Shown here one piece after another: positions 25,391-36,853 of a stretch of DNA of 64,000 bases; positions within the stretch are counted from its first letter, which is position 1, and every line of letters begins with the position of its first letter. The notes beneath the pieces were generated by a model. It made no database searches. It worked only from the letters and a program-made list of their open reading frames with translations, and was not told where the DNA came from. Source of the stretch: Angiostrongylus vasorum (lineage: Eukaryota > Nematoda > Chromadorea > Rhabditida > Metastrongylidae); assembly GCA_018806985.1 (NCBI GenBank), contig JADANN010000183.1:310001-374000 (forward strand), read 5' to 3'. The position numbers were made by a program, and so were the translations under genes.

Positions 25391-25779
25391 GGCCTGTAGG
25401 ATGAAGAACCAGAGGGCCTTGTGACAATAGAAAGCACTGAATTAATTGATGTAGTGATGATTTACCCAGTTGCGTAGTTAATGAGTACCGTAGAGAAGAT
25501 GCCGAAAAAAAACTGGGCCAGTAAGTAACAAAGTAAAGTCAGTGTATTTAAAAAAGCTTTGGGGACAAGGTTTCATGCTTATTTCCTTTTTGCAGAACCA
25601 CGTGGAACAGGACAGAGAACAAACCAGTAGAGCTCAGAGTTTCATGTTTCCACACTGGTACATTTATCCGCTTTTTTAGCCACAAATTGTGGAGAAAAGA
25701 AGTTGCCACAGCTCTCCAAATGCAATATAATGCAACTTGTAAAACCTTATTCTCATTTTTAAAAAGCTGTGTTTTCGAA

Positions 25780-26065
25780 GGGCGCGTGTGGCGCAGTGGT
25801 CGGAGGCGCCCTGCAACACACATGTGGACTCGATCCCCACGCCCATGGCCCATCAAGTCTTCCATCCCTCCGGAGTCAGCAAATTGGTACCAGACTTGTC
25901 TGGGAGAATAGCGGCACTGGCTCGATACATCGGTAGGCCTCCGCGAGTCATTGTAAAGGCCAGATATGCATTCAGTCATCTCCAACGATACTTAATGAAG
26001 TCGAATGCATGGCGCATCCCTCAGGGGATTGATCAACACCGAGAGCTTGCTTTTAGCTTTCATGT
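25780..26065 (+). repeat. SINE-1, well-preserved copy
   Basis: The head GCGCGTGTGGCGCAGTGG (A-box-like) ... GGACTCGATCCCCACGC (B-box-like) looks tRNA-derived. The body has CCAGACTTGTCTGGGAGAAT, GATACATCGGTAGGCC, GCGAGTCATTGTAAAGGCC, ATATGCATTCA and CAGGGGATTGATCAACACC. This is the reference copy for the family in this window. Confidence 0.82.
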
Positions 26066-26272
26066 TTTCGAAATACGCGAAGAAATGAGGGAGTTCAATC
26101 TGCATCCAACACTATACGTACCCATAATTAGTAGAACAGACCGTTTCTATTACGTAGTGCTAAATTTGGTAGGCAAAGTATTCAATTCTTACTTATTATA
26201 AATACTCATATGGTATCGTCTGATTGTGCGCTTCCGAGTACTTCTTTCATTCGTTTTGTTGTCGTTGAACAA

Positions 26273-26620
26273 TCACCCACGGAAATGAGTAAACTTGCCT
26301 ATGGGTTTGGGTACCACTTGAGAATGTGACGCGATGCTCCATTCATACGTGGAATGCTGGTCGAACAAGAGTTTTTCCTGAGATCCGAGAAAGTCTTGCT
26401 TAGGCGCAGTCAGGTCTTCACCACAGGCACTGGCCGGGCACTGGGAATCGAATATCTGCTTGCAGCCTTGCGACTCGCATTCTTTCAACAGCCATTTCTG
26501 TGGTAGCAAGGATTCATGCAACACTTGCTTAAGGACGATGTGTAGCAAGCCGGGTCTGGGACCACGTTAAGGTTCTTAAGCTTACACAGAACTACTTGCA
26601 TGGGGAAAATAACAAACATT
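26273..26620 (-). pseudogene. Cysteine-rich exon-like segment with a frame break
   Basis: Minus-strand frame 1 reads VVPDPACYTSSLSKCC then MNPCYHRNGC and stops. From the same point frame 2 reads KECESQGCKQIFDSQC then PASACGEDL and runs to a TGA at about 26,273. One base change of length near 26,487 would join two cysteine-dense halves. The NPC-x-H-x-NGC pattern is reminiscent of half an EGF-like module. No homologue elsewhere in the window and no repeat signature. Family not recognised. Confidence 0.35.
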
Positions 26621-26929
26621 GGGTAAAGAAATGTACCGCGAACAAAATAACTTTTAGAAAATTCTTGCTACAATGAATCGTAAGAACATAACAGTGAAGT
26701 GCACTGGAGTAATTTGAGAACAAGGTACCGACAGTTCTCACCATAATTGGATTGAGGTCTTCGTTCACTTTCTGTCCTTACGAAAGCATGAAATGCCTAG
26801 CTAGTCAACATTTTCCTAATTCTTCAAAAAGGGTTGGTTCTTCGTGAGAGTTACGTCAACATTACAATAGATTTTCATTAATTTACACTAATGTAGTTGT
26901 GAACTTGTAAACAGACGTTAGACGTGGCG

Positions 26930-27065
26930 ATCCTGTCTTCTCAAAATTACTCTGCGCCACATTCGAAAACACCATGGGGAAACTGGAATGGAACAACATT
27001 GTAACGATGGTCGATGGTCTACAGCCACACCGTCCTCGCTTCGCTGCGATTTACATCGTTCTCAA
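26930..27065 (+). mobile_element. RTE-like RT fragment
   Basis: Reads GDPVFSKLLCATFENTMGKL and then an LEWNN segment, the equivalent of the TISPKLFSATLENAMR region in RTE reverse transcriptases. Short, isolated and degenerate. Confidence 0.5.
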
Positions 27066-27179
27066 CCTTTTCATGACGATGCGCGTTGATTTCAATATGT
27101 AGGCTGTTGTACGTTTCGGACAGTTCATTTTTATTTCAATGATCACACTTTTTTCTGGCTAATTTTGCCGCACAGAGCT

Positions 27180-27520
27180 TTTTTGCCATGCTTTTTGCAG
27201 CCAGCGGGTAGCTTATCGAACACCAAAGTTGGTCCATAGGTAGCTGTTCTCATGGCTCTGTACTATCGAAGAGTTTACTACGCTATGCCCTCAAACGAAC
27301 TAGCTCGTCTGCTTGAATTCCACAGCGGATCTCTTCGTATTTAGACAGTAATTTTCAGAGATTAGGAACACGCCTTGCATTGCCAAGTGCTTAGATACGT
27401 TAATATAAAGAGCAGTTACGTCGAAGGGCTCTATCACATAAGCGCTGTTAGAAGGCACCTTACGAAGATGATCTAGGAACAACCACAATGATCCTGAGGT
27501 ATCTATCTGCAAAACTCCGG
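27180..27520 (-). mobile_element. Penelope-like RT fragment
   Basis: The minus strand reads LDHLRKVPSNSAYVIEPFDV then TALYINV, the RT motif A region, as also seen in the copies at 32.2 and 59.5 kb. Flanks are decayed. Confidence 0.6.
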
Positions 27521-27829
27521 CTCCACCCCAGATTTGAACCCTAGATTACCCTCTAACGAGACTCATAGGTTACTCACAGCATTATCGAGGCTCTTCCTTT
27601 GCTTTTCTTTCAGCCCCCTTTTTTACCCTACAATTGTCATCAACAATCACAACAATCACTCGCCGGAGGGAATGATGTGGGGGAACAACAATGGACATTG
27701 AAACCAGTGGAGCATATGCAAGAGTGAAAATACGCCACAATGTAATTTTCGTATAATGTAATGCCGTAAAAAATAATAGAAAGCAAATAAAAAATGTCAA
27801 ATGTTATACGCTGTAATGTCGACAGTAGC

Positions 27830-28085
27830 CTCAGCTTATCTGGATTCAATGCCGATTTTTGCTCTCCAGATCATTCTTCTCGACGGACGATTTCCGACAG
27901 AATCGTTAGCATAGAAAACTGGCTGGGAGGAGAGCAAAGCGAGGATCTTAGTGGTGCAGTGGCTAACACGTGACCTTCGGATAGGGTAGTCGTGAGTTCT
28001 AATATAGCCGTGGGTATGAGTTTTGCAAATATCTCGCTATTATTGTGGTTGTATCTTGCATAACACCCTACTATGAAAAAACACT
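27830..28085 (+). repeat. SINE-2, divergent copy
   Basis: Order of motifs kept: a CTCAGCTTATCTGGATTCAATG head, AACTGGCTGGGAGGAGAG, GTGGTGCAGTGGCTAACACG (A-box-like) and GAGTTTTGCAAATATCTCG. The middle differs from other copies, possibly marking a subfamily shared with 47.7 kb. Confidence 0.6.
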
Positions 28086-28229
28086 ACGTAGTTAATAAAA
28101 AAATTATGCAATATGATCCAGGAACATTTAGGTATTAATGAGATGAACTGGAAAGTGTTTCAAAAAATTGGATGAGAATTGGGTTTATATACCAAGCTAA
28201 GATCGACTCCGTTATAATCACCCACGTAC

Positions 28230-28700
28230 GAAAAACAAAAAAGTAAGGGCGTTATCACCACGCACTTTTCCTCCAATGTTCTCTGGACAACATGACCCCA
28301 ACGTTGAAGTAGAAATCGTGTTCCTCACATTTTCGGACGAAACTCTCAAAATCACCCAAAATCACGAGAGAAGGTTTAGTTCTAGCTTCACAGCAGCTCA
28401 AAAAATGTGATATACGACAGGTTCGAGAACTGATAAGATCAGAAACTGTCAGGCCATCAGGGTAAGGGTGAATTGCTTGCAGTAATTTCTCGTCAGTTAG
28501 ATGTTGATATAATGGGAAAACATCTTTAAGACGTTTCGCTCTATCGCGCATCGTCTGAAAGGGATTTCAAACATCTATATCGAAATAAGAACAACGAGTG
28601 GATCAAAGAGGCAGGCGCAGCAGATTTAAAATCATGAGTTAGCTCTTAACTCAAAGTTAATTTACCAACGTGTCCTGTCTTATACTTACTTACCAAAACT
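28230..28700 (+). mobile_element. Penelope-like element, N-terminal part
   Basis: The plus strand carries broken frames matching the copy at 31.6-32.1 kb: LKKCDIRQVRELIRSET against EKCGVQEVRELINSKT, then a VLYLLTKTHK motif at the start of the RT. It is cut off at about 28,700 by the minus-strand copy. A 98-codon antisense frame here is a shadow. Confidence 0.65.
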
Positions 28701-30000
28701 CATAAGTTACCAGGATCGACTTTCTATTAACCTCGGCATTGGAATATGAATGCGTCGTTTTCTTGTTCAGCAATCGCGAGGTTGTTAAACAGCATACATT
28801 TACTTCCATACAAAAACACAATACAATACAACAGTAGCTGACGTTTCGGCAGTATCGCCTTCTTCAGAGCCTGGAAGGGTATACTGACATACAATTTACT
28901 AGGCCAAACGCTTCAATGACACTTACAAAAAGACGAAAAACTCTATGGTAATTACATGGTCAACAGCTTCTTGAAAAAAACTCACCGCTTTTTTACGTGC
29001 CTTCCCATGAGGAAGATTAGAACAGCTGATTATGGTCGCATAAGGTTGATGACTGCACCATCCCACATCAGAAATTGATGCGAACATACGGGGTCAGGTC
29101 GCGTATGACCTCTGGGCATTCATCCCTGCTATTCATTGTAGGGTTTTTGGCATTTGTCCAAAAAGCCTCAAGAAGTTTTCGCGCTGGTGTTCTAGTCTCC
29201 TGCGCAAGGATATTGACTTTTACTTCAAAATCGTCCCCGCAGTGCTTTTGTATCCTATGCGTGCCTAGTGGGGTACTTTGTCTTAGTTTTCGTTTGCCAT
29301 CTAGGTGTTCTTTTATACGGATACACAAGGGCCTGCCCGTTTCGCCAATATATTCATCTCCGCAATTATTACACGAGATCAGGTATATCGTACCTGAACT
29401 CATGCAATCACCGTCCCCTGCCGTAAGGGCAGATTACGCAATTTGTTGTTTCGCATAGACGGTCATACAGGCGGTTACGAACTAACTGACGACGTAGAGT
29501 AGCCGGTGGTATTTCAACTATCGCTACCGATTCCTCTAGACCTGCCCTTCTTAAGCATCGTTTAATCGCTACGCTTACTTCATCGCTAATAAAGGGCAGC
29601 ATAAACGGGACTTTCTTTTTTTTGGCCAAGTGTTTCGCTTGGGCGCATCGCTCTCCTTCTAAACTTATCTCGTGGGGTTACTATTTCGTAGCCATTGGAG
29701 ATGGCTATTTGCCGAGCCAAGTCGCGCGATTCTTCCTTTAGTTCCCCGGTTGTGCACACAGAGGTGGCTGTTCGAAACATGTTTCTCACAAGCGCCCTCT
29801 TTGTGTGTGAAGGGTGGGAAGAAAGGAAGTGAACGAGGATGTTCTTGTTACTTGGCTTTCGGTACCACTTTGTCAGGTAACCGCTACTTGATAGGCTTAT
29901 CTGGACGTTTAAAAACGGAAGCCAGTCTTTTCTCGGTTTCTCCCGGGTGAACTTAATGTACTCAGATGGGACAGCGACTAGCACCAACCTTTGTCGTTGC
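28700..30000 (-). mobile_element. Penelope-like element, RT C-terminus and GIY-YIG endonuclease
   Basis: Minus strand: 29,990-29,590 encodes the end of the RT and connector (EYIKFTREKPRKDWLPFLNV, LTKWYRKPSNKNILVHFLSS). 29,629-29,410 encodes PFISDEVSVAIKRCLRRAG. 29,403-29,070 encodes the endonuclease with TIYLISCNNC, GDEYIGETGRPLCIRIKEHL and CGDDFEVKVNILAQE. The frames are long but separated by shifts. The terminal repeat lies at 28,710-28,880 in the expected 3' position. The active-site-like GIY/YIG equivalents and the following Arg are visible. Confidence 0.85.
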
Positions 30001-31275
30001 CTTTATGTCTAAGGTTGAAGCACCAGTAATCGATTTCAGGCCATTGCTCTACTGTAGGTACATAGACGATTGTTTTGTCATCTGGTCCACACAAGAGGAG
30101 ATGGACTAATACTTTGAGTTACTGAACGAACAGTCAGATTACAATAAGTTCACCCGTGAGAAACAGGAAGAAAACTGGCTTCCATTTCTAAACGTTCAAA
30201 TTAACATATCCGAAAACGTCACAAAAAAAGTATCGAAAGTCAAGTAGTAAGAATATAGTGGTTCACTACCTCTCTTCTCATCCCTCACACACCAAAAGGG
30301 CGCTTATAAGAAATATGTTTCGAACCGCCACCAGCGTGTGCACAGGTAGAGAGAGCAGAGAGAAGAATCCAAAGAAACTGGCGCGCCAAATAGCCATTTC
30401 GAATGTCTACGAAACTGTAGCTCTTCGGTATAGGCGTAGAGGAGAAACCACGCTCTCAAAAGATAATTCTAGCGAGTACAAAGATCCTTTCATCTTGCCC
30501 TTTATTTCGAACGAAATAAGTGCAGTTATAAAACGTTGCTTAAGAAGGGCCGGCGTAGATAATTCGGTAAAAAGTGATAGAAATACCACTGGACACTCTA
30601 CGATGTCAGCTAGTTCGTAACCGCTTATATGACCGTCTGTATGCAACGAAAAACTGCATTTGCACTAACAGCAGAGACAGTGATTGCATGAGTTCGGACA
30701 TTCCGTACCTAATCTCTTGTAAAGCATGTGAAGACGAAGACTATTGGAAACGGGTAGACCGGTCTGCTTCCGCTTAAAAAACACTTAGTCGGTAAATCCA
30801 AATTGAAGACAAACATTCCACCAGGGTCGCATAGGGCACAGAAATATAACGGTAAAGATTTTGAAGTAGAAGTCACTATTTTCGCAGAGGAATCCAAGAC
30901 ACCAGGGCGAAGAACTCTTGAGGCGTTCTTGGCTAATTCCAAAATCCAAAATTGGGCTGCCAGGAGGAGTGTCCTAGTATCACGCGTGACCTCGCGGCAT
31001 AACTCAGGCTGATTGAAAGACCTGACCCAGGCACAATCCTCGCCCACGTTACTCTGTGTTGCTGCTCTGCACAAATTATTTGGAATACTTGCAAAGGATA
31101 AAACGATGGGTGCCTAAAAGAAGCTGTTTGTTGTGCGGATGCAAATTTATGTGCTAAGTCTTATCTGTCAAATTTATCAAAGTCTTTGGCTGAGTAGATC
31201 GCATGTCGATTTGACCTTTCCATGCTCTGAAGAAGGCGAAACTGCCGTAACGTCAGCTATTGTAGGCTAAGAAGT
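30000..31275 (+). mobile_element. Penelope-like element, plus-strand copy of another subfamily
   Basis: Starts with RT motifs (SKVEAPVIDFRPLLYCRYID, then DCFVI) back to back with the minus-strand copy. It continues through HYLSSHPSHTKRALIRNMFR (30,258-30,330) and FISNEISAVIKRCLRRAG (about 30,500). The endonuclease region (30,690-30,960) has frame breaks. 31,210-31,260 is the terminal repeat (CTGAAGAAGGCGAAACTGCC). Together with 28.7-30.0 kb it forms an inverted pair. Confidence 0.75.
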
Positions 31276-31339
31276 TCTAATAAGTATTAATAAGTTCTAA
31301 TGAATCTGTTCAATAATTCGCGCGTCTCGGCTTCAAGAA

Positions 31340-33870
31340 ACGATAGACAAACGATCGAGGCTAGGAGTCAAAATACTTTATAATGCACCAAGAAAATCTA
31401 GGGTCACCGTACTTGGGGACATGACAAAACCTGACAGCGCGCGCTCGCTATTAGAATTGGGCCCAAGTTCTTCACCATCACAGCCCAATTCTAAAACAAC
31501 CTTGCATAGAATAGCGTGCAACCCTCTATGAGCTTGAAGGTCGACTCCGCTATCAGGCCAAATAAGGAACATCAAATAGAGATAAAAAAACAAGAGGCGG
31601 CGACACTACAACCATCTCCTTTCCACAAAACGTTTTTTTAGACAGCAGGACCCTAACGACGGAATTGACATAAAATCCCGCATATTTTCGGACGCCGCTC
31701 TCAGGACCCTTAATCACTACCGCGATAGAAGGTTTATCTCTAAACTTACAGCCGCAGAAAAGTGTGGCGTGCAAGAAGTTAGAGAATTAATAAACTCGAA
31801 AACAAAATTGTCCGTTAGTGCTAAGGAGGGAGAGTTTGTAGTTATTCTTCGCCAGCTATATGTTGCGATAACGAGGGACATCTTAGTGGTACCACCCTTT
31901 ATAGCCCATCCTCTGAAAAGGAGTACAAAAGTCAATACCGAAAGCTAAGCAATCAATGAGTCAGTGTGGCAAGGGCTGCAGGTTTAAAGTCATCGGTTAT
32001 TTGGCACTTTAAAGTCAATAAACCAACATATCCCGTCTTATATCTGCTTATTAAAACACATAAGTTGGTATCACCTGATAATCTTGCGTCAACCATCCGT
32101 CATCATTTAAGGTTAGACCCATCATCAGCTGTGTAGACGGGCCAACAGATAGAATAACCTGGTTTTTAAACCTAATACTTCCACAGTTGCTTAACCGTAT
32201 TCAAACTCACCTCACAAACACCCAAATGTTCCTAGAACGTCTACGTAACGCGTCTCCTAATAACGCGTACGTGATGGAGTCCTTCGACGTTACTGCGCTT
32301 TGTACACCAACGTATCGAATGACTCCGCAATGCAAGCCATCTTCGAACTTCTTTGTTAAACATGAAGGAAGAATAAATATGCATGGCTTGTCCCATTCAG
32401 CAGCTAATGGCTCTCCTAAAGGAGTGCCTAAACTGCTCGATTTTCAGATGGTCTGGGAAATATTTCGCGCAAATAAGGGGGTTGGCTATGGGGACAGCGA
32501 CTGGCACCAAGCCTTGCCATTGTGCTTTATGTCTAAGACAGAAGCCCCTGTTCTCGATCTCCGGCCACTACTCTACTGCAGATATGTAGATGATTGTTTT
32601 ATCATCTTTCTTACGCAGGAGGAGATGGACAAATGCTTTGAATTATTGAACGAGCAGTCTGAGTACATTAAGTTCACCAGGGAGAAACCGAGAAAAAAAC
32701 TGGCTTCCGTTTCTAAACGTTCAAATAAACCTATCAAGTAGCGGTTAGATGACAAAGTGGTACCGAAAGCCAAGTAACAAAGAACATCCTCGTTCATTTC
32801 CTTTCTTCCCACCCTTCAAGCACAAAGCGGGTGCTTTTGAGAAACATGTTTCGAACAACCACCTCTGTGTGCACAAGTAGGGAGCTAAAGGAAGAATCGC
32901 GCGACATGGCTGGCAAATGGCCATATCCAATGACGACGAATTAGTAACCCCACGAAATAAGTTTAGAAGGAGAGCGACGCCCCCAAAACGAAGGGTTTGG
33001 TTCTTTACATTAATTTATGTTTAAGAAACAAAATTCCGTTTATCTTGCCTTTCAATAGCGATGAAATAAGTGTAGCGATAAAGCCCCTGCTTAAGAAGGG
33101 CAGATCTAGAGGTATCAGTAGCAATAGTTGAAATACCACCGGATACTCTTCGTCGCCAGTTAGTTCGTAACCGCCTATACTACCGTCTATGTGAAACACA
33201 GAATTGCGTCATTTGCCCTTATGGCAGGAACGGTGACCGCATGAGTTCAGGTACGATATACCTGAATTCTTTGTAGTACCTGCGGAGACGAACATTTTGG
33301 CGAAACGAGCTGACCTTTATGTATCCGCATAAAAGAACACCTGGATGGCAGTCGAAAAGCAGGACAAGGCACGCCACTAGGTACGCATAGGATATAAAAG
33401 CATAGCAGAGACGATTTTGATATAAAGGTCGCTATCCTCGCACGGGATCCCGAATCACCAAAGCGCAAACTCCTCGAGCCTTTTTGGATAAATGCCAAAA
33501 AATCCTACAATCAATGACAGGGATGAATGCCCTGAGATCACACGTGATTTCGCCCCCGTACCTTCGCATCGGTCGTTGATGTGGGGAGGTGAATTCGTCA
33601 ACCATATGCGACTCTGAGCGGCTGTTCTTCCTCGGTGGAAGACAGGTGAAAAAAGCAGTGGGTTTTTTCAAGAAAAACAGAAAAACAAAAGACAGAGAAA
33701 AAAAGCCGTCCTTTGATCTTGTAATTACCGTCCAGATTTTCATCTTTCTGTCTGTGCTGTTGAAGCGTTTGACCTGGTAAGTTGCGTATTGGTGTACCCT
33801 TCCAGACTGTGAAGAAGGCGATTCTGCCGAAAGGTCAGCTATGGTTTTGTATGTGTGTTACTTGTATGGA
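31340..33870 (+). mobile_element. Penelope-like element, longest plus-strand copy
   Basis: Most complete copy in the window. N-terminal region (about 31,600-32,000, broken frames); VLYLLIKTHK (about 32,030); RPIISCVDGPTDRITWFLNL (about 32,107); SFDVTALCT (about 32,280); RYVDDCFIIFL (32,580-32,612, catalytic YVDD); FISNEIS-like connector (about 33,040); endonuclease with YLNSL and HLDGSRKAGQG-type segments (33,240-33,500); and terminal repeat (33,800-33,884). Several stops and frameshifts make it inactive. A SINE-2 inverted repeat sits in the terminal repeat. Confidence 0.82.
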
Positions 33871-33871
33871 A

Positions 33872-34405
33872 GTAAACGTATGCTTCAACGAAGCTGAGAT
33901 ATTTGCAAAACTCTGGACCGCAGGTGCCTATGGTGGGGAACGAACGTGCTATTGTCCTTTCCGGGGAGTAACGCGTTCACCACCACACCATGCGGGTCCT
34001 TCGTTTCGCCTGTCTCTCAGCTAGTTCTATCGATCTCTTGCCATCAGCAATCATCCGTCAACGGGATTGATCTGGGGAGCCCGAAATCGGCATTGAACGC
34101 AGTTAAACTGAGGCTATAGTTACAATCACAATTTTAACCTTTTTTATTTTACTGCCTACTTTGCTGATGGCAAAAGATCGATAGAACTAGCTGAGACAGT
34201 CGAAACGAAGGGCCCGCATGGTGTGGTGGTGAACGCGTTACTCCCCGGGAAAGGACAATGGCGCGTTCGTTCCCCATCACAGGCACCTGCGGTCCAGAGT
34301 TTTGCAAATATCTCAGCTTTGTTGAAGTTTATATTACGCAACATACCCTGCCATTAAAAAGAGTAGGCAATAAAATAAAAAAGGTTAAAATTGTAAACGT
34401 ATGCT
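33872..34405. repeat. SINE-2 inverted-repeat insertion with 13-bp target-site duplication
   Basis: GTAAACGTATGCT occurs at 33,872-33,884 and 34,393-34,405, flanking 508 bp. Inside, the SINE-2 promoter region occurs first on the minus strand (33,885-34,100) and again on the plus strand (34,165-34,330), ending in a GGTTAAAA tail. The insertion splits a Penelope terminal repeat, which continues at 34,406 (GTTTAACAACCTCGCG). Confidence 0.85.
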
Positions 34406-34449
34406 GTTTAACAACCTCGCGATTGCTGAGAATGAAAACGACGAATTTG

Positions 34450-35250
34450 CGCAACTCCATTAAATGCTGAAAGCATTATGCTAGGTGTTGGACGAGTTTT
34501 CTTTCATCACACAAGAGCTGGTATTGTCTAAGGACATGATGGCAGAAGCAGAAGATCATAGCGGATATGCTGAAGTTAGAAAGACACGAAATATATGTGA
34601 TTAGCCTAACATTAGAACGATATCCTCAAAAACCTCTGCTCCGTGCCTCATGAACGTGCCCAAGAGCCGTACATCTTGATGACAATGCACATCTCTACTG
34701 CGCCCCACTGACACAAGTTCCGATGATCCCGGCACGCAAAATTGGCAGCGGTGGTCAGAGGACTAAAACACCAAACAATTTCATAGTTTAAATAACACAG
34801 GCTATTCCGACACCGCATGTAATCTTCAGTTAAATCTAGAAAAAACAAGAATAAAGTAATCGAAGTTGATCAAGCCTTGAGGGATATGCTGTGTGCTGCA
34901 CTTCACTGAGCATCGTAGATGCGACTGAATACTTATCTACTCCATACAATGGATTTCGGTAGCCCATCGATTTTTTATCTTCCGCAGTCGAATTGGACAC
35001 TAATTTGTCGACCTTAGAGCTACTGAAGGTTTGATCTCTAGTCGCGGGAACGAACCAAAGACGATCCTTGTTTTGCAGAAACCGGCAGAGAACTCGATGT
35101 ACATGAACAAGGAACTTGTTTCGAATATCCCGCTGGTGCTTATGTCAGAGTGAAGATGAATTGGGAGCCCATAAAAATAATGTAGGGTGGTAAAGCCAAG
35201 AAAGAAAACATCTACTCCCTTTAGAACTGCGACATTTCAGTACTGATCTA
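34450..35250. other. Spacer without recognised gene
   Basis: Only a minus-oriented SINE-1 3' relic (about 34,860-34,940) is recognised. No exon could be supported. Confidence 0.5.
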
Positions 35251-35260
35251 TTCGTCACAA

Positions 35261-35533
35261 ATGTGGGCGGGAATAAAGCAGCATGAAAGTGCGATCAATA
35301 TTATCGAGCACGTTATCGAGAGGAGTGATGCAAAAAATACAGCGTTTATGATGGGGGAAACTAGGGCTACCAAAAACTCGGTGAAAAACGATGATGGGTC
35401 CCTCGTCATACGTAAGGATATGATGTGCCAAAACACTGGCAAAAAACTGAATTCACAAAAGCGCTTGACATTGATCTATCTCTTAAGAACGTTGGATGCC
35501 TTCGACTCCATTGAGAGTCGTAGAGGTGATTGA
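35261..35533 (+). other. Orphan open frame, 90 codons
   Basis: Starts MWAGIKQHESAINIIEHVIE and stays open, with mixed charged composition, up to a SINE-1 relic that supplies the stop. No match elsewhere in the window, no signal peptide, no recognised motif. It may be a chance frame or a piece of an unrecognised element. Confidence 0.25.
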
Positions 35534-35650
35534 ATGCACATTTAGCCCAAATAGTGACCTGCTGTGGTTACCAGTGTACGGCTTTTCTCTCCCAGACAAT
35601 TCTGAAACAAATTCGTTGACCCCAGAGAGACAGAGACCCTCGTCCTGGAG
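35520..35650 (-). repeat. SINE-1 partial copy
   Basis: Minus-oriented body with GGTGATTGAATGCACATTT and a TCTCCCAGACAATTCTGAAA segment corresponding to the TTGTCTGGGAGGA core. The head is eroded. Confidence 0.5.
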
Positions 35651-35689
35651 CAGAATCAGACGGAAGACCATTTGAATCGTATTGTACAT

Positions 35690-36690
35690 CTCATCACGCG
35701 ATATACGCACTCAACAACATCATCTGTAGTCCCGTTAACCGTCGAGTGACTCGAGCAGTCTCCAATAAATCTTCCAATTTTCACTGTCGCGTGCAAGAGT
35801 GGCCTAGAGGGTCTTGCTCGCTCTAGGGACTCATTGAGCATCATATTTTTCTTCTAGGCTTTTTGCGAAGTACTCTAACCATTGGGTCGGTGGTCTTCCT
35901 GAAGTACGTTTGACATTTAGATGAGTCCAGCCACCAACGGCTCTTTTTCCATCGGTTGTCATTCATACGCATTAAGTGTCCGGCCCACTTGTCTTTAACA
36001 GTTTGGCGTAAAGAACAGCGTCTTTGATTTGGCATCTCAACAACGTCACCTTTATCACATGTATCATCTAGTCCCGTTGATCGTCGAGTGACTCGAACCG
36101 GCACCAGTAAATCTTCCATTTTTTTCCTGTCGCGTGCAAGAGTAGCCCAGTGGGTTCGGCTCGCTCTAGGGACTCGTTGAGCATCATATCTTTCTTCTAG
36201 GCTTGTCGTGAAGAACTCTAACCACCGACTCGGTGGTCATCCTGCAGTGCGTTTAACATCACGAGGAATCTAGTCACTAACGGTTCTTGTCCATCGGTTG
36301 TCATTCATACGCATTACGTGTCCGGCCCACCTTATCTTCGACTGTTTGGCGTACAGAACGGCATCACTGATTTTTCATCGTTGACGCAGGTCGGAGCTTC
36401 GGATCCCATCCCTTACTTGTGTGAAACGGCATACTCCTAGCATCGTCCTTTCGACTGCGCGTTCGATAACGCTGATTGATCTTCCATCTCTGCTTACGCA
36501 GCGACCAGGTTTCTGACGCACACGTTAGGGCGGGAAGTACTGTTGAGTCGAAAAGATGAGCACGGAGTCGGGTGTTCTTTTGTCGTCTTCACTACATCCT
36601 CGATACTCTTGAAAGCTCCCCAAACCGCTCGTTTCCTCCTGCTCAGCTTTGGCGCTAAGTCCTTCAACATATCGTTCTCAACAACATAGG
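35690..36690 (-). mobile_element. RTE 3' ends, two nested fragments
   Basis: The RTE 3' terminal segment (GTCGAGTGACTCGA, then a CAATTTTCACTGTCGCG-type stretch) occurs twice in the same orientation, at about 35,740 and 36,085. Two truncated minus-strand copies therefore abut. The second continues through HVMRMN-type sequence to about 36,690 ([16 protein letters not shown] region). Frames are broken. Confidence 0.75.
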
Positions 36691-36853
36691 ACAAGTTAAT
36701 ACAAGCAAATACTTGAGGAGATGATCAATCCTGTCGAGATTAACAGCCATATTGGTGACTCATTTATTAATTCAATGAGGTAATGAAAGTAGGGTGAGGT
36801 TAGTACAATGTGACGTTGAGGAATCAGTTAATAAATGAACAACGTTGGCATAC

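Noticed and set aside
28255..28551. A 98-codon minus-strand frame after a good CCCTTTCAG acceptor, at first taken for a host exon with a pseudogene copy at 31.6-31.9 kb
   Set aside because: The plus strand of both places encodes the N-terminal part of Penelope-like elements leading into the VLYLL(I/T)KTHK motif, so the minus frame is an antisense shadow.
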